In this document: one piece after another, positions 1 through 8,684 of the stretch
Numbering within the stretch: the first letter of the stretch is position 1
Layout of the letters: each line of letters begins with the position of its first letter
Assembly (NCBI GenBank): GCA_003523055.1
Contig: DPHC01000014.1
Coordinates: forward strand, 46,433 to 110,432
Direction of reading: 5' to 3'
Source: Dehalococcoidia bacterium
Lineage (GTDB): Bacteria; Chloroflexota; Dehalococcoidia; Lucifugimonadales; UBA3495
Length of the DNA stretch: 64,000 nucleotides
The notes under the pieces: generated by a model
What the model saw: only the letters and a program-made list of their open reading frames with translations
Told to the model about the DNA's origin: nothing
Database searches by the model: none
Translations under genes and position numbers: made by a program

Positions 1-366
1 TTGTCTCCAAACTGTTTCTGATTGTGATTGAACGCCTGCTACAGCATCGAAGACAACAACACCTCCGTCTAAGACTCTTAAGCTTCTTTCTACTTCGGCT
101 GTAAAATCTACGTGGCCTGGGGTGTCAATGACGTTTAGTTTGGAATCTTTCCAGTAAGTGGTTGTAGCGGCTGAGCCGATGGTTATACCTCGTTCTCTTT
201 CCTGTGCCATAAAGTCCATGGTTGCAGTACCATCATGAACTTCTCCTACTTTTCTAATTACTCCGGTGAGATAAAGTACCCTTTCTGTAACGGTTGTTTT
301 GCCTGCATCTATGTGGGCAATAAATCCGATATTTCGTATTCTTTCAATGGGATAATCAGCTTCCAT
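1..366 (-). CDS. fusA: Elongation factor G, N-terminal part (cut by window edge)
   Basis: The first 122 residues of EF-G, the GTPase that drives ribosomal translocation in the cytoplasm, are present; the rest lies beyond position 1. The start codon is at 366-364 and the protein begins MEADYPIERIRNIGFIAH. The P-loop AHIDAGKT and the G3 motif DTPGHVDF are both visible, with the switch-I region (ERERGITI) between them. The gene follows rpsG on the same strand with a gap of 28 nt, the classic str operon order rpsL-rpsG-fusA. EF-G copies that stand alone are sometimes specialised, but the str position argues for the housekeeping translocase. Confidence 0.95.
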   Translation of the reverse strand, partial: MEADYPIERIRNIGFIAHIDAGKTTVTERVLYLTGVIRKVGEVHDGTATMDFMAQERERGITIGSAATTTYWKDSKLNVIDTPGHVDFTAEVERSLRVLDGGVVVFDAVAGVQSQSETVWRQ

Positions 367-394
367 GATTTAACAACTCAGCGAAGGCTAAGCT

Positions 395-865
395 TTACCT
401 CCGAAAATGTACAAAAGCCCTATTAGCTTCTGCCATCCGATGTAGTTCATCTCTGCGTCTTACTGCGGAGCCTTCTCCTTTTGACGCATCCAGTAATTCG
501 TTTGCTAAGCCTTGCTTCATTGGTATCCCTTTTCTGCCACGGGCAGCAGAGATAATCCAGCGCATAGCCAAGGCTTGGCTTCTATTAGATTCTAGTTCTT
601 GGGGCACTTGGTAGGTGGCTCCTCCGATTCTTCTTGGTTTAACTTCAACGAGAGGTGTAGCATTTTTCATTGCTTGATCAAAAGTTTGCATCGGATCAGT
701 ATTAGTCTGTTCTTCGATGAGATCCATTGCTCCATATAGTATTCTTTGGGCAACAGTTTTCTTACCCCGAGTCATTATGTTGTTAATAAACTTACTGACG
801 ATTCTGCTTTGGAACCGAGAGTCGGGGGCTATTATTCGTATTTCTGCTCGCCTTCTTCGAGACAT
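395..865 (-). CDS. rpsG: 30S ribosomal protein S7
   Basis: S7 is the primary binding protein that nucleates the head of the 30S subunit and contacts the 3' major domain of 16S rRNA and E-site tRNA. The product is 156 residues, the usual bacterial length, starting MSRRRRAEIR. The characteristic core (FINNIMTRGKKTVAQRILYG) and the C-terminal MAEANRAFVHFR segment are both intact. It sits 56 nt downstream of rpsL and just upstream of fusA, so it is co-transcribed in the str operon. In other bacteria S7 also represses its own operon by binding the rpsL-rpsG leader; whether the short 56-nt spacer here can do that is not clear. Confidence 0.97.
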   Translation of the reverse strand: MSRRRRAEIRIIAPDSRFQSRIVSKFINNIMTRGKKTVAQRILYGAMDLIEEQTNTDPMQTFDQAMKNATPLVEVKPRRIGGATYQVPQELESNRSQALAMRWIISAARGRKGIPMKQGLANELLDASKGEGSAVRRRDELHRMAEANRAFVHFRR

Positions 866-921
866 AGCTTAAGTACCTCTGATTTATTTTGATTAATTCT
901 TACTGTGTTTAGGCAGGGAAT

Positions 922-1332
922 TTAAGTTTTAGTGGTGCCGTATTTACTTCTTCCTCTTTTCCTATCTGGTACACCTTCACAATCGAGAGCGCTTCTGACT
1001 ACGTGATATCTGACTCCAGGTAGATCTTTTACCCTACCACCGCGGATTAATACCACTGAGTGCTCTTGCAGATTATGACCTTCACCGCCAATATAAGCAG
1101 TAACTTCAACTCCGTTAGTCAATCGAACTCTCGCAATTTTTCGTAAAGCAGAGTTAGGTTTTTTAGGAGTCATAGTTCTTACTTGTACGCATACGCCACG
1201 CCTTTGTGGGCATCCTTCTCCCCATTTTACTCTGTTAGCAATGGAGTTTTGAACCCAGTGCAATGCAGGAACTTTAGTGTTTTTCTTAACACTTTTCCTA
1301 CCTTTTCTTATAAGTTGATTTACTGTCGGCAT
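922..1332 (-). CDS. rpsL: 30S ribosomal protein S12
   Basis: S12 lies at the decoding centre of the 30S subunit and controls translational accuracy. The 136-residue product begins MPTVNQLIRKGRK. It holds the TPKKPNSALRK loop and the VKDLPGVRYH loop that form the streptomycin region; both are intact, so a drug-sensitive type is expected. About 14 extra residues (around 26-40) precede the CPQRRGVC segment compared with E. coli; a similar insert occurs in Bacillus-type S12 proteins. The usual YIPGEGHN reads YIGGEGHN, a substitution outside the drug loops. This is the first gene of the str operon, with an AAGGG Shine-Dalgarno before the ATG. Confidence 0.97.
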   Translation of the reverse strand: MPTVNQLIRKGRKSVKKNTKVPALHWVQNSIANRVKWGEGCPQRRGVCVQVRTMTPKKPNSALRKIARVRLTNGVEVTAYIGGEGHNLQEHSVVLIRGGRVKDLPGVRYHVVRSALDCEGVPDRKRGRSKYGTTKT

Positions 1333-1371
1333 ATTCTGGCCCTTAATTTAGTTTTATTGAAGCAAGGAATT

Positions 1372-1400
1372 ACTCTAACAACTAGATTGTTTGATGTCAA
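1372..1400 (-). promoter_or_regulatory. Sigma70-type promoter of the str operon
   Basis: Read on the minus strand there is a perfect -35 TTGACA (1400-1395), a 17-nt spacer and a -10 TAGAGT (1377-1372, 4 of 6 matches). Transcription would start near 1365, giving a leader of about 35 nt before the rpsL ATG at 1332. The position directly upstream of rpsL and the ideal spacing make this the best promoter in the window. It is a sequence match only. Confidence 0.7.
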
Positions 1401-1544
1401 CAAAAATATTGAGGAAAAGTAGCAATATAGATAGATAGGGCTGAATCTTCATATTTGACCATTGATTTTATAAAACCGATTGATTTATTATATGGAATCT
1501 ATACAACACATGTAATCTCTTTTAGAGATACAATTGGAATCAAC

Positions 1545-2345
1545 ATGCGAAACAAAAAAATAGCTAAATCTATGACTATTGCAGGTTCAGACTCTGGTGG
1601 AGGAGCTGGAATTCAGGCAGACTTGAAAACATTTGCGGCACTAGGAGTGTATGGTACGTCTGTTATAACGGCTATTACTGCTCAAAACACACTCTCAGTA
1701 AACGGTATTCATGCTATCCCCACAGATCTGATATTGTCTCAATTTGAAACGGTAATGGATGACATAGGAACTGATTCAATAAAAATCGGCATGTTGTTTA
1801 GTACCGAAATCATAGAAACCGTTGCTGATATTCTAACTAAATACAACGTTTCCAACATTGTTTTAGATCCAGTAATGATTTCAAAAAGTGGAGATAACCT
1901 ATTAAGCAACGATTGTATTGACATTCTGAAGCGAACATTACTTCCGCTAGCTATGGTGGTAACTCCTAATATTCCTGAGGCTGAAGAATTAACTGGAGTC
2001 AAAATTACAGGTATTAATTCAATGATCGAAGCATCTAAATATATATTGGACATGGGGGCTAAATCCATCATATTGAAAGGCGGCCACATGGAGGGAGATC
2101 CAATTGATTATTTTTTTGACGGAGAAAATGGTATAGAATTAATATCTGAACGTATTGATACGCCTAATACCCACGGTACAGGATGTACATTTTCCTCTGC
2201 AGTAGCGGCGAATTTAGCTTTAGGATATAACTTGGAACAATCAGCTCGGAATGCACAACTTTATGTTCATGAAGCAATAGATCCAGGATTCACAATTGGT
2301 AATGGGCATGGTCCGTTAAACCATTTTTACAAAACCTGGAAATGA
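1545..2345 (+). CDS. thiD: Hydroxymethylpyrimidine/phosphomethylpyrimidine kinase
   Basis: ThiD phosphorylates HMP and then HMP-P to make HMP-PP, the pyrimidine half of thiamine, in the cytoplasm. The protein shows the ribokinase-fold signature SMTIAGSDSGGGAGIQADLK at its start, ITAITAQNT, VLDPVM, and the anion-hole and catalytic motif DTPNTHGTGCTFSSA near residue 210. The open frame extends upstream to 1455, but the family starts just before TIAGSDS, so the ATG at 1545 (MRNKKIAKS, 266 residues) is preferred; no clear Shine-Dalgarno decides it. It is followed by ileS after 57 nt. No other thiamine gene and no TPP riboswitch is visible nearby. Confidence 0.92.
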   Translation: MRNKKIAKSMTIAGSDSGGGAGIQADLKTFAALGVYGTSVITAITAQNTLSVNGIHAIPTDLILSQFETVMDDIGTDSIKIGMLFSTEIIETVADILTKYNVSNIVLDPVMISKSGDNLLSNDCIDILKRTLLPLAMVVTPNIPEAEELTGVKITGINSMIEASKYILDMGAKSIILKGGHMEGDPIDYFFDGENGIELISERIDTPNTHGTGCTFSSAVAANLALGYNLEQSARNAQLYVHEAIDPGFTIGNGHGPLNHFYKTWK

Positions 2346-2402
2346 AATCATTAGATACAATTATATTATGTAGTTCACCACAAGATGAAAAAGGACACCA
2401 AA

Positions 2403-5400
2403 ATGTTTGAACCCGTAACGAATAAAGTGAGTTTTCCAGAGATAGATACAAGTGTTCTCGATCTTTGGAAACAGCATGACATATTTGAAAGATCATTTAC
2501 TGAAAAATCAAATAGACCGACCTTTATGTTGTATGAAGGACCCCCAACTGCTAATGGCAATCCAGGAATTCACCACGTTTTGGCACGTGTATTCAAAGAC
2601 GTTATTTGCAGATACAAAACAATGACAGGATTTCAATGTATCAGAAAAGGCGGATGGGACACTCATGGACTTCCAGTAGAACTTGAAGTAGAAAAGGAAT
2701 TAGGGTTAAAAAGCAAAAAAGAAATAGAAGAATACGGAATTAAAGAATTTAACGAAAAATGTAAATCCAGCGTTTTTAAGTACGTTAAAGAATGGGAGAA
2801 TTTAACTTCAAGAATCGGATATTGGGTAGATTTAGACAACCCTTATGTGACACTGGATAACAATTACATAGAATCTGGATGGTGGATCCTGAAAACATTA
2901 TGGGATAAAGGACTTCTCTATGAAGGAAGGAGAGCTACGCCTCATTGCCCGCGTTGTGTGACAAGCTTAAGTTCTCACGAAGTTGCGCTAGGATACAAAG
3001 ACAACATTCGAGACCCATCCGTCTTTATAAAATTCAAATTGAATTATGCTCGTACCAAACAACGAACTGAGACTTTAAACAATGAAACAATTGTGACTTT
3101 ACTGGACAAAATCGAATCTTCTAATGAAGACATTTTTTTCGTAGCTTGGACAACAACTCCCTGGACGTTACCTTCAAATGCAGCTTTAGCTGTTAATAAA
3201 GACGAAGAATACTCTATTGTTAAGCATGTCACCGTTAAAGGAGAAACTAATGAAGTAGCATATTTAATCATTGCTGACAAACTCTTGAGTGCAGTGTTAG
3301 AAGATGATTTTGAAAAAATAGCATCTATTTCAGGGGCGGATTTAGAAGGATTTTGTTATGTGCCGTTGTTTGACCCTGTTTCAGCCAATTTGCCTTCAGG
3401 ATCATTAGGCGTGTTTAAAGAAGGAGGCATCGATCTGATCGATGACAAAGAACTGACTCAGCTTGCTATAGAAGAATTGATGATAAATTCCTTTAAAATA
3501 CATACAGCTGATTGGGTTTCTATGACTGATGGCTCAGGTATTGTGCATATAGCTCCGGCTTTTGGAGAAGATGACTTAACACTGGGAAGAGAAAAAGAAA
3601 TGGCATTCATACAATCAGTTGATTTACAGGGTGTGATTACCGGAAATTATACATTCGCTGGTAAATTTGTTAAAGATGCAGATAAAGACATATTGAGTGA
3701 ATTGAACGCTAATTCACTGTTACTACGGAATGGTACCTATCGTCATACTTACCCATTTTGCTGGAGATGTGATAGTCCACTTCTGTATTACGCAAAAAGT
3801 TCGTGGTATATAAAAACTACCGACCGAAAAGAACAGTTAATTGAAGGAAACCAATCAATTAATTGGTACCCGGATCACATTAAAAACGGACGATTTGGTG
3901 AATGGTTGCAGAACAACGTGGATTGGGCAGTATCAAGAGAAAGGTACTGGGGGACGCCTATGCCTATTTGGGAATGCAATAAATGTCTTCATAGAGAATG
4001 CATAGGAAGCGTTGAAGAATTGAAAGCAGTTTCACCGAACATGCCGATCGATAGAGAATTGGATTTACACCGCCCCTTTATCGATGAAATTACTATGGAT
4101 TGTTATCAAGATCAATGTGATGGCATTATGTCTAGGATACCTGAGGTTATGGATGCATGGTTTGATTCAGGAGCAATGCCATTTGCTCAGTCTCATTACC
4201 CATTCGATGACGTGGAAGGTTTTGACCAGACATTCCCAGCTGATTACATTTGCGAAGCTGTAGATCAAACACGAGGATGGTTTTATAGCCTTCATGCTTT
4301 GGGCACACTGCTTAAGGATAAACCTGCATACAAAAATGTTATCTGCTTGGGCCTCATATTGGACGAAAAAGGGCAAAAAATGAGCAAGAGAATAGGGAAC
4401 ATTGTTGAGCCTATGTCTGTTCTTGAAATTCATGGAGCCGATGCCTTGAGATGGTATTTGTTTACCACTTCTCACCCTGGAGAATCTAGAAGATTTTCTG
4501 AACGACTCGTAGGAGAAGTTTTTAGGAAAGTAATGTTGACGTTATGGAATGTATACTCATTCTTCAGCAATTACGCTGCTTTAGACAATTATGACCCTAC
4601 TACAATGGAAGAAAATTGGAAACCGCAAACAGAATTAGATAGGTGGGTGATTTCAGAATTAAATGCTTTGATGATAGATGTAGATAAATCGTTAAACTCA
4701 TATGATCCTACCAACGCAGGTAGATCCATTCAAGAATTTATAGACAACTTGTCAAACTGGTATGTAAGGCGGAGTAGAAGAAGATTCTGGAAAAGCGAGA
4801 ATGATTCAGATAAATTAGACGCTTATAACACTTTATACACTTGTTTAGCGCAAATTTCTAAATTAATGGCTCCGTTGGCTCCATTTGTATCTGAAGAACT
4901 GTACCAAAAATTAGTTAAAAATACCTATCCCGAATCTCCTGACAGTGTCCATCTTAGCGACTTTCCCACAGCAGACCTCTCTCTTATAGATGAAGATTTG
5001 ATGAAGGCTATTAGATTAGCCATGAAAGTTTCGAGTTTGGGTAGGTCAGTTCGTTCAAGAGCTGGGTTGAAAGTCAGACAACCTTTAGCTGACGTTTTGG
5101 TACAGACTAAAAACTCTGAAGAATCTAAATATTTGTCTGTAGTAGCGGATCAAATACTAGAAGAATTGAATGTGAAAAATCTTGGAAATTCCCTGGACAA
5201 CAAAGAAATGTTTGAGGATATAAAAAATCAGTTAAATGATTCTAAAACTGCGAATTCTAATGGATATGTAGCTGTGGAAGATAATGCTTATATAGTCGCT
5301 ATAAACACCGAAGTGTCAGAAGAACTAAAAAATGAAGGACTCATTAGAGAAATAGCGCACAGGATTCAAGGATTTCGAAAAGATGCGGGTTTTGAGATTA

Positions 5401-5582
5401 ATGATCGGATCATGCTTTATGTCAAATTGTCTAAAGACATGGAAATTGTACTTGATAGTTATGCCGATTTTATAAAAGAAGAAACTTTATCCAACACAAT
5501 AGTAATAAATGATGTAACTGATTATGACCACGCAGTTGAAATAAATGGAGATGAATTACTATTCAAAGTGGTCAAATTATAA
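2403..5582 (+). CDS. ileS: Isoleucyl-tRNA synthetase, eukaryote-like type 2 (IleRS2)
   Basis: This class I synthetase charges tRNA-Ile in the cytoplasm and is 1059 residues long, as expected for the long IleRS2 type. The start at 2403 is chosen because AAGGA lies 7 nt upstream; an in-frame ATG at 2385 has no such site. The catalytic signature normally written HxGH reads G-I-H-H at residues 55-58, with first and third positions exchanged. The KMSKS loop reads KMSKR at 659-663. The CP1 editing domain (with WTTTPWTLPSN) lies around 250-400, and the anticodon-binding and C-terminal domains follow. IleRS2 enzymes are known to be less sensitive to mupirocin. Next gene mutM starts 13 nt after the stop. 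Confidence 0.96.
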   Translation: MFEPVTNKVSFPEIDTSVLDLWKQHDIFERSFTEKSNRPTFMLYEGPPTANGNPGIHHVLARVFKDVICRYKTMTGFQCIRKGGWDTHGLPVELEVEKELGLKSKKEIEEYGIKEFNEKCKSSVFKYVKEWENLTSRIGYWVDLDNPYVTLDNNYIESGWWILKTLWDKGLLYEGRRATPHCPRCVTSLSSHEVALGYKDNIRDPSVFIKFKLNYARTKQRTETLNNETIVTLLDKIESSNEDIFFVAWTTTPWTLPSNAALAVNKDEEYSIVKHVTVKGETNEVAYLIIADKLLSAVLEDDFEKIASISGADLEGFCYVPLFDPVSANLPSGSLGVFKEGGIDLIDDKELTQLAIEELMINSFKIHTADWVSMTDGSGIVHIAPAFGEDDLTLGREKEMAFIQSVDLQGVITGNYTFAGKFVKDADKDILSELNANSLLLRNGTYRHTYPFCWRCDSPLLYYAKSSWYIKTTDRKEQLIEGNQSINWYPDHIKNGRFGEWLQNNVDWAVSRERYWGTPMPIWECNKCLHRECIGSVEELKAVSPNMPIDRELDLHRPFIDEITMDCYQDQCDGIMSRIPEVMDAWFDSGAMPFAQSHYPFDDVEGFDQTFPADYICEAVDQTRGWFYSLHALGTLLKDKPAYKNVICLGLILDEKGQKMSKRIGNIVEPMSVLEIHGADALRWYLFTTSHPGESRRFSERLVGEVFRKVMLTLWNVYSFFSNYAALDNYDPTTMEENWKPQTELDRWVISELNALMIDVDKSLNSYDPTNAGRSIQEFIDNLSNWYVRRSRRRFWKSENDSDKLDAYNTLYTCLAQISKLMAPLAPFVSEELYQKLVKNTYPESPDSVHLSDFPTADLSLIDEDLMKAIRLAMKVSSLGRSVRSRAGLKVRQPLADVLVQTKNSEESKYLSVVADQILEELNVKNLGNSLDNKEMFEDIKNQLNDSKTANSNGYVAVEDNAYIVAINTEVSEELKNEGLIREIAHRIQGFRKDAGFEINDRIMLYVKLSKDMEIVLDSYADFIKEETLSNTIVINDVTDYDHAVEINGDELLFKVVKL

Positions 5583-5595
5583 GCAGTAGGTCTTA

Positions 5596-6399
5596 ATGCC
5601 AGAATTGCCAGAAGTAGAGAATACCTTACGTTACCTAAGAGAAAATGGCTTAATTGGTATGACCATAGATTCTATCTGGACTGAAAGCCCGAATAATATT
5701 ATAGGATTATCTCCTGAACAATTCTCTAACACCTTTTATGGTATTGCCATAACCACGGCAGAACGTAAAGCTAAATATATTAATATTAGTACAGAAACAA
5801 GTTGTGATTATTTTTCTATTCATCTTGGCATGACGGGGAGCCTAAGTTTGGATGATACTGATGCAGAAATGCAAAAATATTGTAGGCATGTAATACATTT
5901 ACAAGAAAGAAAAGAATTACGCTTTTTGGACTCGCGTAAATTTGGTAAGATAATATATCAAAATAAGCCGAAAATACCATTGATGCTAGATCCACTAGAT
6001 CCAAATTTTTCACTTGACGATTTACCTGCAAAAGTAAAAACCAGAAGAGCCACAATAAAATCCATGATTATGGATCAAAGTATCGTCCCAGGTATTGGAA
6101 ATTTATACGCAGATGAAAGTTTGTTTAAAGCTGAAATAAACCCATTTAGGCCGATCTATTTAATGGAGATCAAAGATTTTCTTAAATTGACTGAATCTAT
6201 AAAAACTGTGCTAAATAACGCTTTATCCCAATACGACAAAAGCAGAGAATCAGATGGATATAAACCAGAATTCAACCTCTCGCCCTGGGATATTGTTCGC
6301 AAAGAAAATGCAGAATGTTTCCGATGTTTGGAACCCATGTTTTTTGCCCGAATTAACAGTCGAGGAACTTATTACTGTAATAATTGCCAACCGACATGA
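5596..6399 (+). CDS. mutM: Formamidopyrimidine-DNA glycosylase
   Basis: Fpg/MutM removes oxidised purines such as 8-oxoguanine and nicks the abasic site. The N-terminus MPELPEVENTLRYL carries the catalytic Pro2 and Glu3. The lysine in the ERKAKYI segment near residue 57 and the H2TH region (IVPGIGNLYADESLFKAEINP) are present. The C-terminal zinc finger is complete: CFRC, then a Cys-x2-Cys pair in YYCNNCQ, with the arginine of the NSRGTYY loop that contacts the lesion. At 267 residues the length is normal. It is probably co-transcribed with ileS, 13 nt upstream. Confidence 0.95.
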   Translation: MPELPEVENTLRYLRENGLIGMTIDSIWTESPNNIIGLSPEQFSNTFYGIAITTAERKAKYINISTETSCDYFSIHLGMTGSLSLDDTDAEMQKYCRHVIHLQERKELRFLDSRKFGKIIYQNKPKIPLMLDPLDPNFSLDDLPAKVKTRRATIKSMIMDQSIVPGIGNLYADESLFKAEINPFRPIYLMEIKDFLKLTESIKTVLNNALSQYDKSRESDGYKPEFNLSPWDIVRKENAECFRCLEPMFFARINSRGTYYCNNCQPT

Positions 6400-6442
6400 T
6401 TTATGACCTATAGCTGTGATAAAATTGTATTAGAGTGATATG

Positions 6443-6472
6443 CGATATTTGTGGTAGCCGTGTTAAATATCG
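6443..6472. repeat. Inverted repeat upstream of the three-domain gene
   Basis: CGATATTT at 6443-6450 and AAATATCG at 6465-6472 form a perfect 8-bp inverted repeat with a 14-nt loop. It lies in the 154-nt gap between mutM and the dapA/mfnB fusion. It could be an operator, or a weak stem-loop at the end of the mutM transcript; there is no T-run after it, which argues against a strong intrinsic terminator. Confidence 0.4.
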
Positions 6473-6553
6473 AAATAATAGAAACGGTGACATAACGCAC
6501 CAAAATATAACATCAAAAATGGTTTAAAGTTAGGATGGAGGTACTTAGGTACT

Positions 6554-8650
6554 ATGGCAACTTACACTAAAAGCGAAGCTCAGGATTGGGCTTGGGATAC
6601 ACTAAAAGGGCAATGGACCACATTCATAACTCCTTTCTCTCCAGACGACAATATAGATGAATTGGCTATCAGACAAAATATACAAAGAGCCAGAAGCCTA
6701 GGTACTACTGGAGGCGGTTGCACTTGGGGAATGGGAGAGTTTTGGAGCCTTTCATTTCAAGAAAGAATGCAGGTTATGGATGTAGTAGCCTCAGAAGCTT
6801 CTGGTAAATGGCCTATTGCAGCCCATGTTACTCATACCTCTTATAAAGACATGCTAGCTTTAGCTGATCATGCCGAAAATATAGGATTTGATTTGTTAGT
6901 GGTTGCTCCGCCGTATATGGCCACAAATACAGAGGAACAAGTATACGAATTTGTTAATGGACTAGCTAGTCATTCCAACTTGGCTATCATGTTCTACAAC
7001 TCACCACAATTTGGCATTGTTATGAGTCCAGAAGGATTGGATAGGCTTTGTGATATCCCGTCTGTGGTAGGAGTAAAGGAAGCTAGCTTTAATCAACAAA
7101 TATCTATTAAAACTCATATAACAACAGGGAAAAAATCGATAATTAGCACTCCAGATGAATGGATATTTGCTAAAGGCCAAGAGCTAGGATTCCAGCAACA
7201 TGTGATGTTTGCAAACACTTCCGATTGGAGATTTGATCTACCTGGGAAAAATAATTATGTCCAATTTATAGATAGAGCCACGAGAGGAGACTTGGACCAA
7301 GCTTTCTATGACACTCACTTATCTGATATTAAAGCCATTTCTGATAAATGGTGGGGTTACACAGTACAGAAATTTGGTGGATCATTACCAGTAGCTATGG
7401 TAAAGCAATGGGGTGAATTGATGGGAGTTAAATCTGGCCACGTTAGAAAACCTTTGTACGATTTGAATCAAACAGAAAAAAATGAATTAAAAGAAGATTT
7501 ACAATCGGTTGGTCTGATTCAAAATGAGAAGCAACCTACTTCTATAGGAACACGAGATAGCTCTGCATGGTTAAACAATGCAGACGCGGGATCTTCTGGA
7601 ATGATGTTACTTGTTAGTGCTCAGAATATGGATGAAGTATTAGAGGCTGATAAAGGAGGCGCAGACATTATTGATGTTAAGAACTTACAAGAAGCTTTAG
7701 TAGGTTCAGCTCATCCAGTATTAGTCGCTGAAGCTAGGAAACAAATAGGCGCTAAAAAACATGTCAGTGTCACTCTAGGAGTAGTTCCTAATCAAGCTGG
7801 AACTGTCGCGATGGCTGTTCATGCTGCAGCTGTCATGGATACTACTTCTGTAAAAGTAGGATTCATAAATACTGAATATGACGAAGCAGTGTTTATATTA
7901 AGAGAATGCAGGAGGGCTTTACATGGGTATGGCACCAAACTTATCGGTTCGTTATTTGCTGATAATGTTTTATATGAAAAAGGCCTAGACCCTCTTTTGA
8001 TGGTTAAATTAGCGTTAGATGGGGAATGCGACGGATTCTTGATAGACACATTAGTTAAAGACGGGCGAAATCTATTTGATTTTATACCTGAACCTAAATT
8101 GAAAGAAATGGTACTTGAAGGTAAACAGGCCGGATTAAGTACTGCGCTATCTGGTCATCTTAAACTAGATAATTTGGATGAATTAGCAAGAATCAATCCA
8201 GACATTGTTGGAGTTAGAGGAGCGGTTTGTTCTGTAGGAGACAGAGATAAAATGGTTGCATGGGAAGCAGTAGCGCACTTTAAATCTGAATTAGATATTC
8301 GCAAAACCGGACAAGTAGATGTTTTTTCAGGAATTTCAAACGGAAATGGGAACGGGAACGGGAACGGGCATAGGACTGAAATTCTTGCTAACGCCGTTGC
8401 CAGCGACTCTGGATGGACAATAATTGATGGAAGAGGAAAAAATTGTGCGGGAGTTATAGCAGCATTGGCTAGACAAATAGAGTCAGATCATTTGTCATTT
8501 GTAGAAGTGATACTAGCAGACGCCCTAAATATATATGACGTTATGGGATGGGCTGAGCAGTTCCACCATAAATTGATTACTAAACGGACAGATGAAGCTG
8601 GATGTACTAGAATTCTGCTTCAACCCAACGTTTTGAATTCAGTTAATTAA
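6554..8650 (+). CDS. Three-domain fusion: DapA-family aldolase, MfnB-like furan phosphate synthase, TusA-like domain
   Basis: Residues 1-325 are a DapA-family (DHDPS-like) TIM barrel with the usual Tyr148 (FYNSP) and Schiff-base Lys175 (VVGVKEAS). Residues 350-580 match the DUF556 family, i.e. (5-formylfuran-3-yl)methyl phosphate synthase MfnB. They show GGADIIDVKN with Lys376, which corresponds to the Schiff-base Lys27 of the Methanocaldococcus jannaschii enzyme, then IKDGKTLFDF-like VKDGRNLFDF and VGVRGAVCSVGDR. A Gly-Asn repeat linker (about 597-606) leads to a TusA-like domain (about 622-692) with DGRGKNCAG, Cys631 standing where TusA has its sulfur-carrying Cys. MfnB condenses two glyceraldehyde-3-phosphates in methanofuran biosynthesis. 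What the fused enzyme makes is unknown. GGAGG lies 12 nt before the ATG. No other cofactor genes of that pathway are in the window. Confidence 0.85.
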   Translation: MATYTKSEAQDWAWDTLKGQWTTFITPFSPDDNIDELAIRQNIQRARSLGTTGGGCTWGMGEFWSLSFQERMQVMDVVASEASGKWPIAAHVTHTSYKDMLALADHAENIGFDLLVVAPPYMATNTEEQVYEFVNGLASHSNLAIMFYNSPQFGIVMSPEGLDRLCDIPSVVGVKEASFNQQISIKTHITTGKKSIISTPDEWIFAKGQELGFQQHVMFANTSDWRFDLPGKNNYVQFIDRATRGDLDQAFYDTHLSDIKAISDKWWGYTVQKFGGSLPVAMVKQWGELMGVKSGHVRKPLYDLNQTEKNELKEDLQSVGLIQNEKQPTSIGTRDSSAWLNNADAGSSGMMLLVSAQNMDEVLEADKGGADIIDVKNLQEALVGSAHPVLVAEARKQIGAKKHVSVTLGVVPNQAGTVAMAVHAAAVMDTTSVKVGFINTEYDEAVFILRECRRALHGYGTKLIGSLFADNVLYEKGLDPLLMVKLALDGECDGFLIDTLVKDGRNLFDFIPEPKLKEMVLEGKQAGLSTALSGHLKLDNLDELARINPDIVGVRGAVCSVGDRDKMVAWEAVAHFKSELDIRKTGQVDVFSGISNGNGNGNGNGHRTEILANAVASDSGWTIIDGRGKNCAGVIAALARQIESDHLSFVEVILADALNIYDVMGWAEQFHHKLITKRTDEAGCTRILLQPNVLNSVN
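8342..8370 (+). repeat. In-frame hexamer repeat coding a Gly-Asn linker
   Basis: About four to five tandem copies of a GGGAAC-type hexamer, the first and last degenerate, encode the run GNGNGNGNGNGH that separates the MfnB-like and TusA-like domains. A multiple of three keeps the frame, so copy number could vary without breaking the protein. Confidence 0.8.
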
Positions 8651-8684
8651 ATACTGAATAATAGTTAAATGGAATGTACCGGGG

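Noticed and set aside
922..1332. Insert of about 14 residues in S12 as a new feature, and the YIGGEG change as a drug-resistance allele
   Set aside because: Bacillus-type S12 proteins have a similar insert, and the Pro-to-Gly change is outside the streptomycin loops (TPKKPNSA and KDLPGV), which are intact.
1455..1544. Extended N-terminus of thiD from 1455
   Set aside because: The family begins right before TIAGSDS; the extra 30 residues have no match and no ribosome binding site.
2385..2402. Upstream ileS start at 2385
   Set aside because: No Shine-Dalgarno precedes it, whereas AAGGA is 7 nt before the ATG at 2403.
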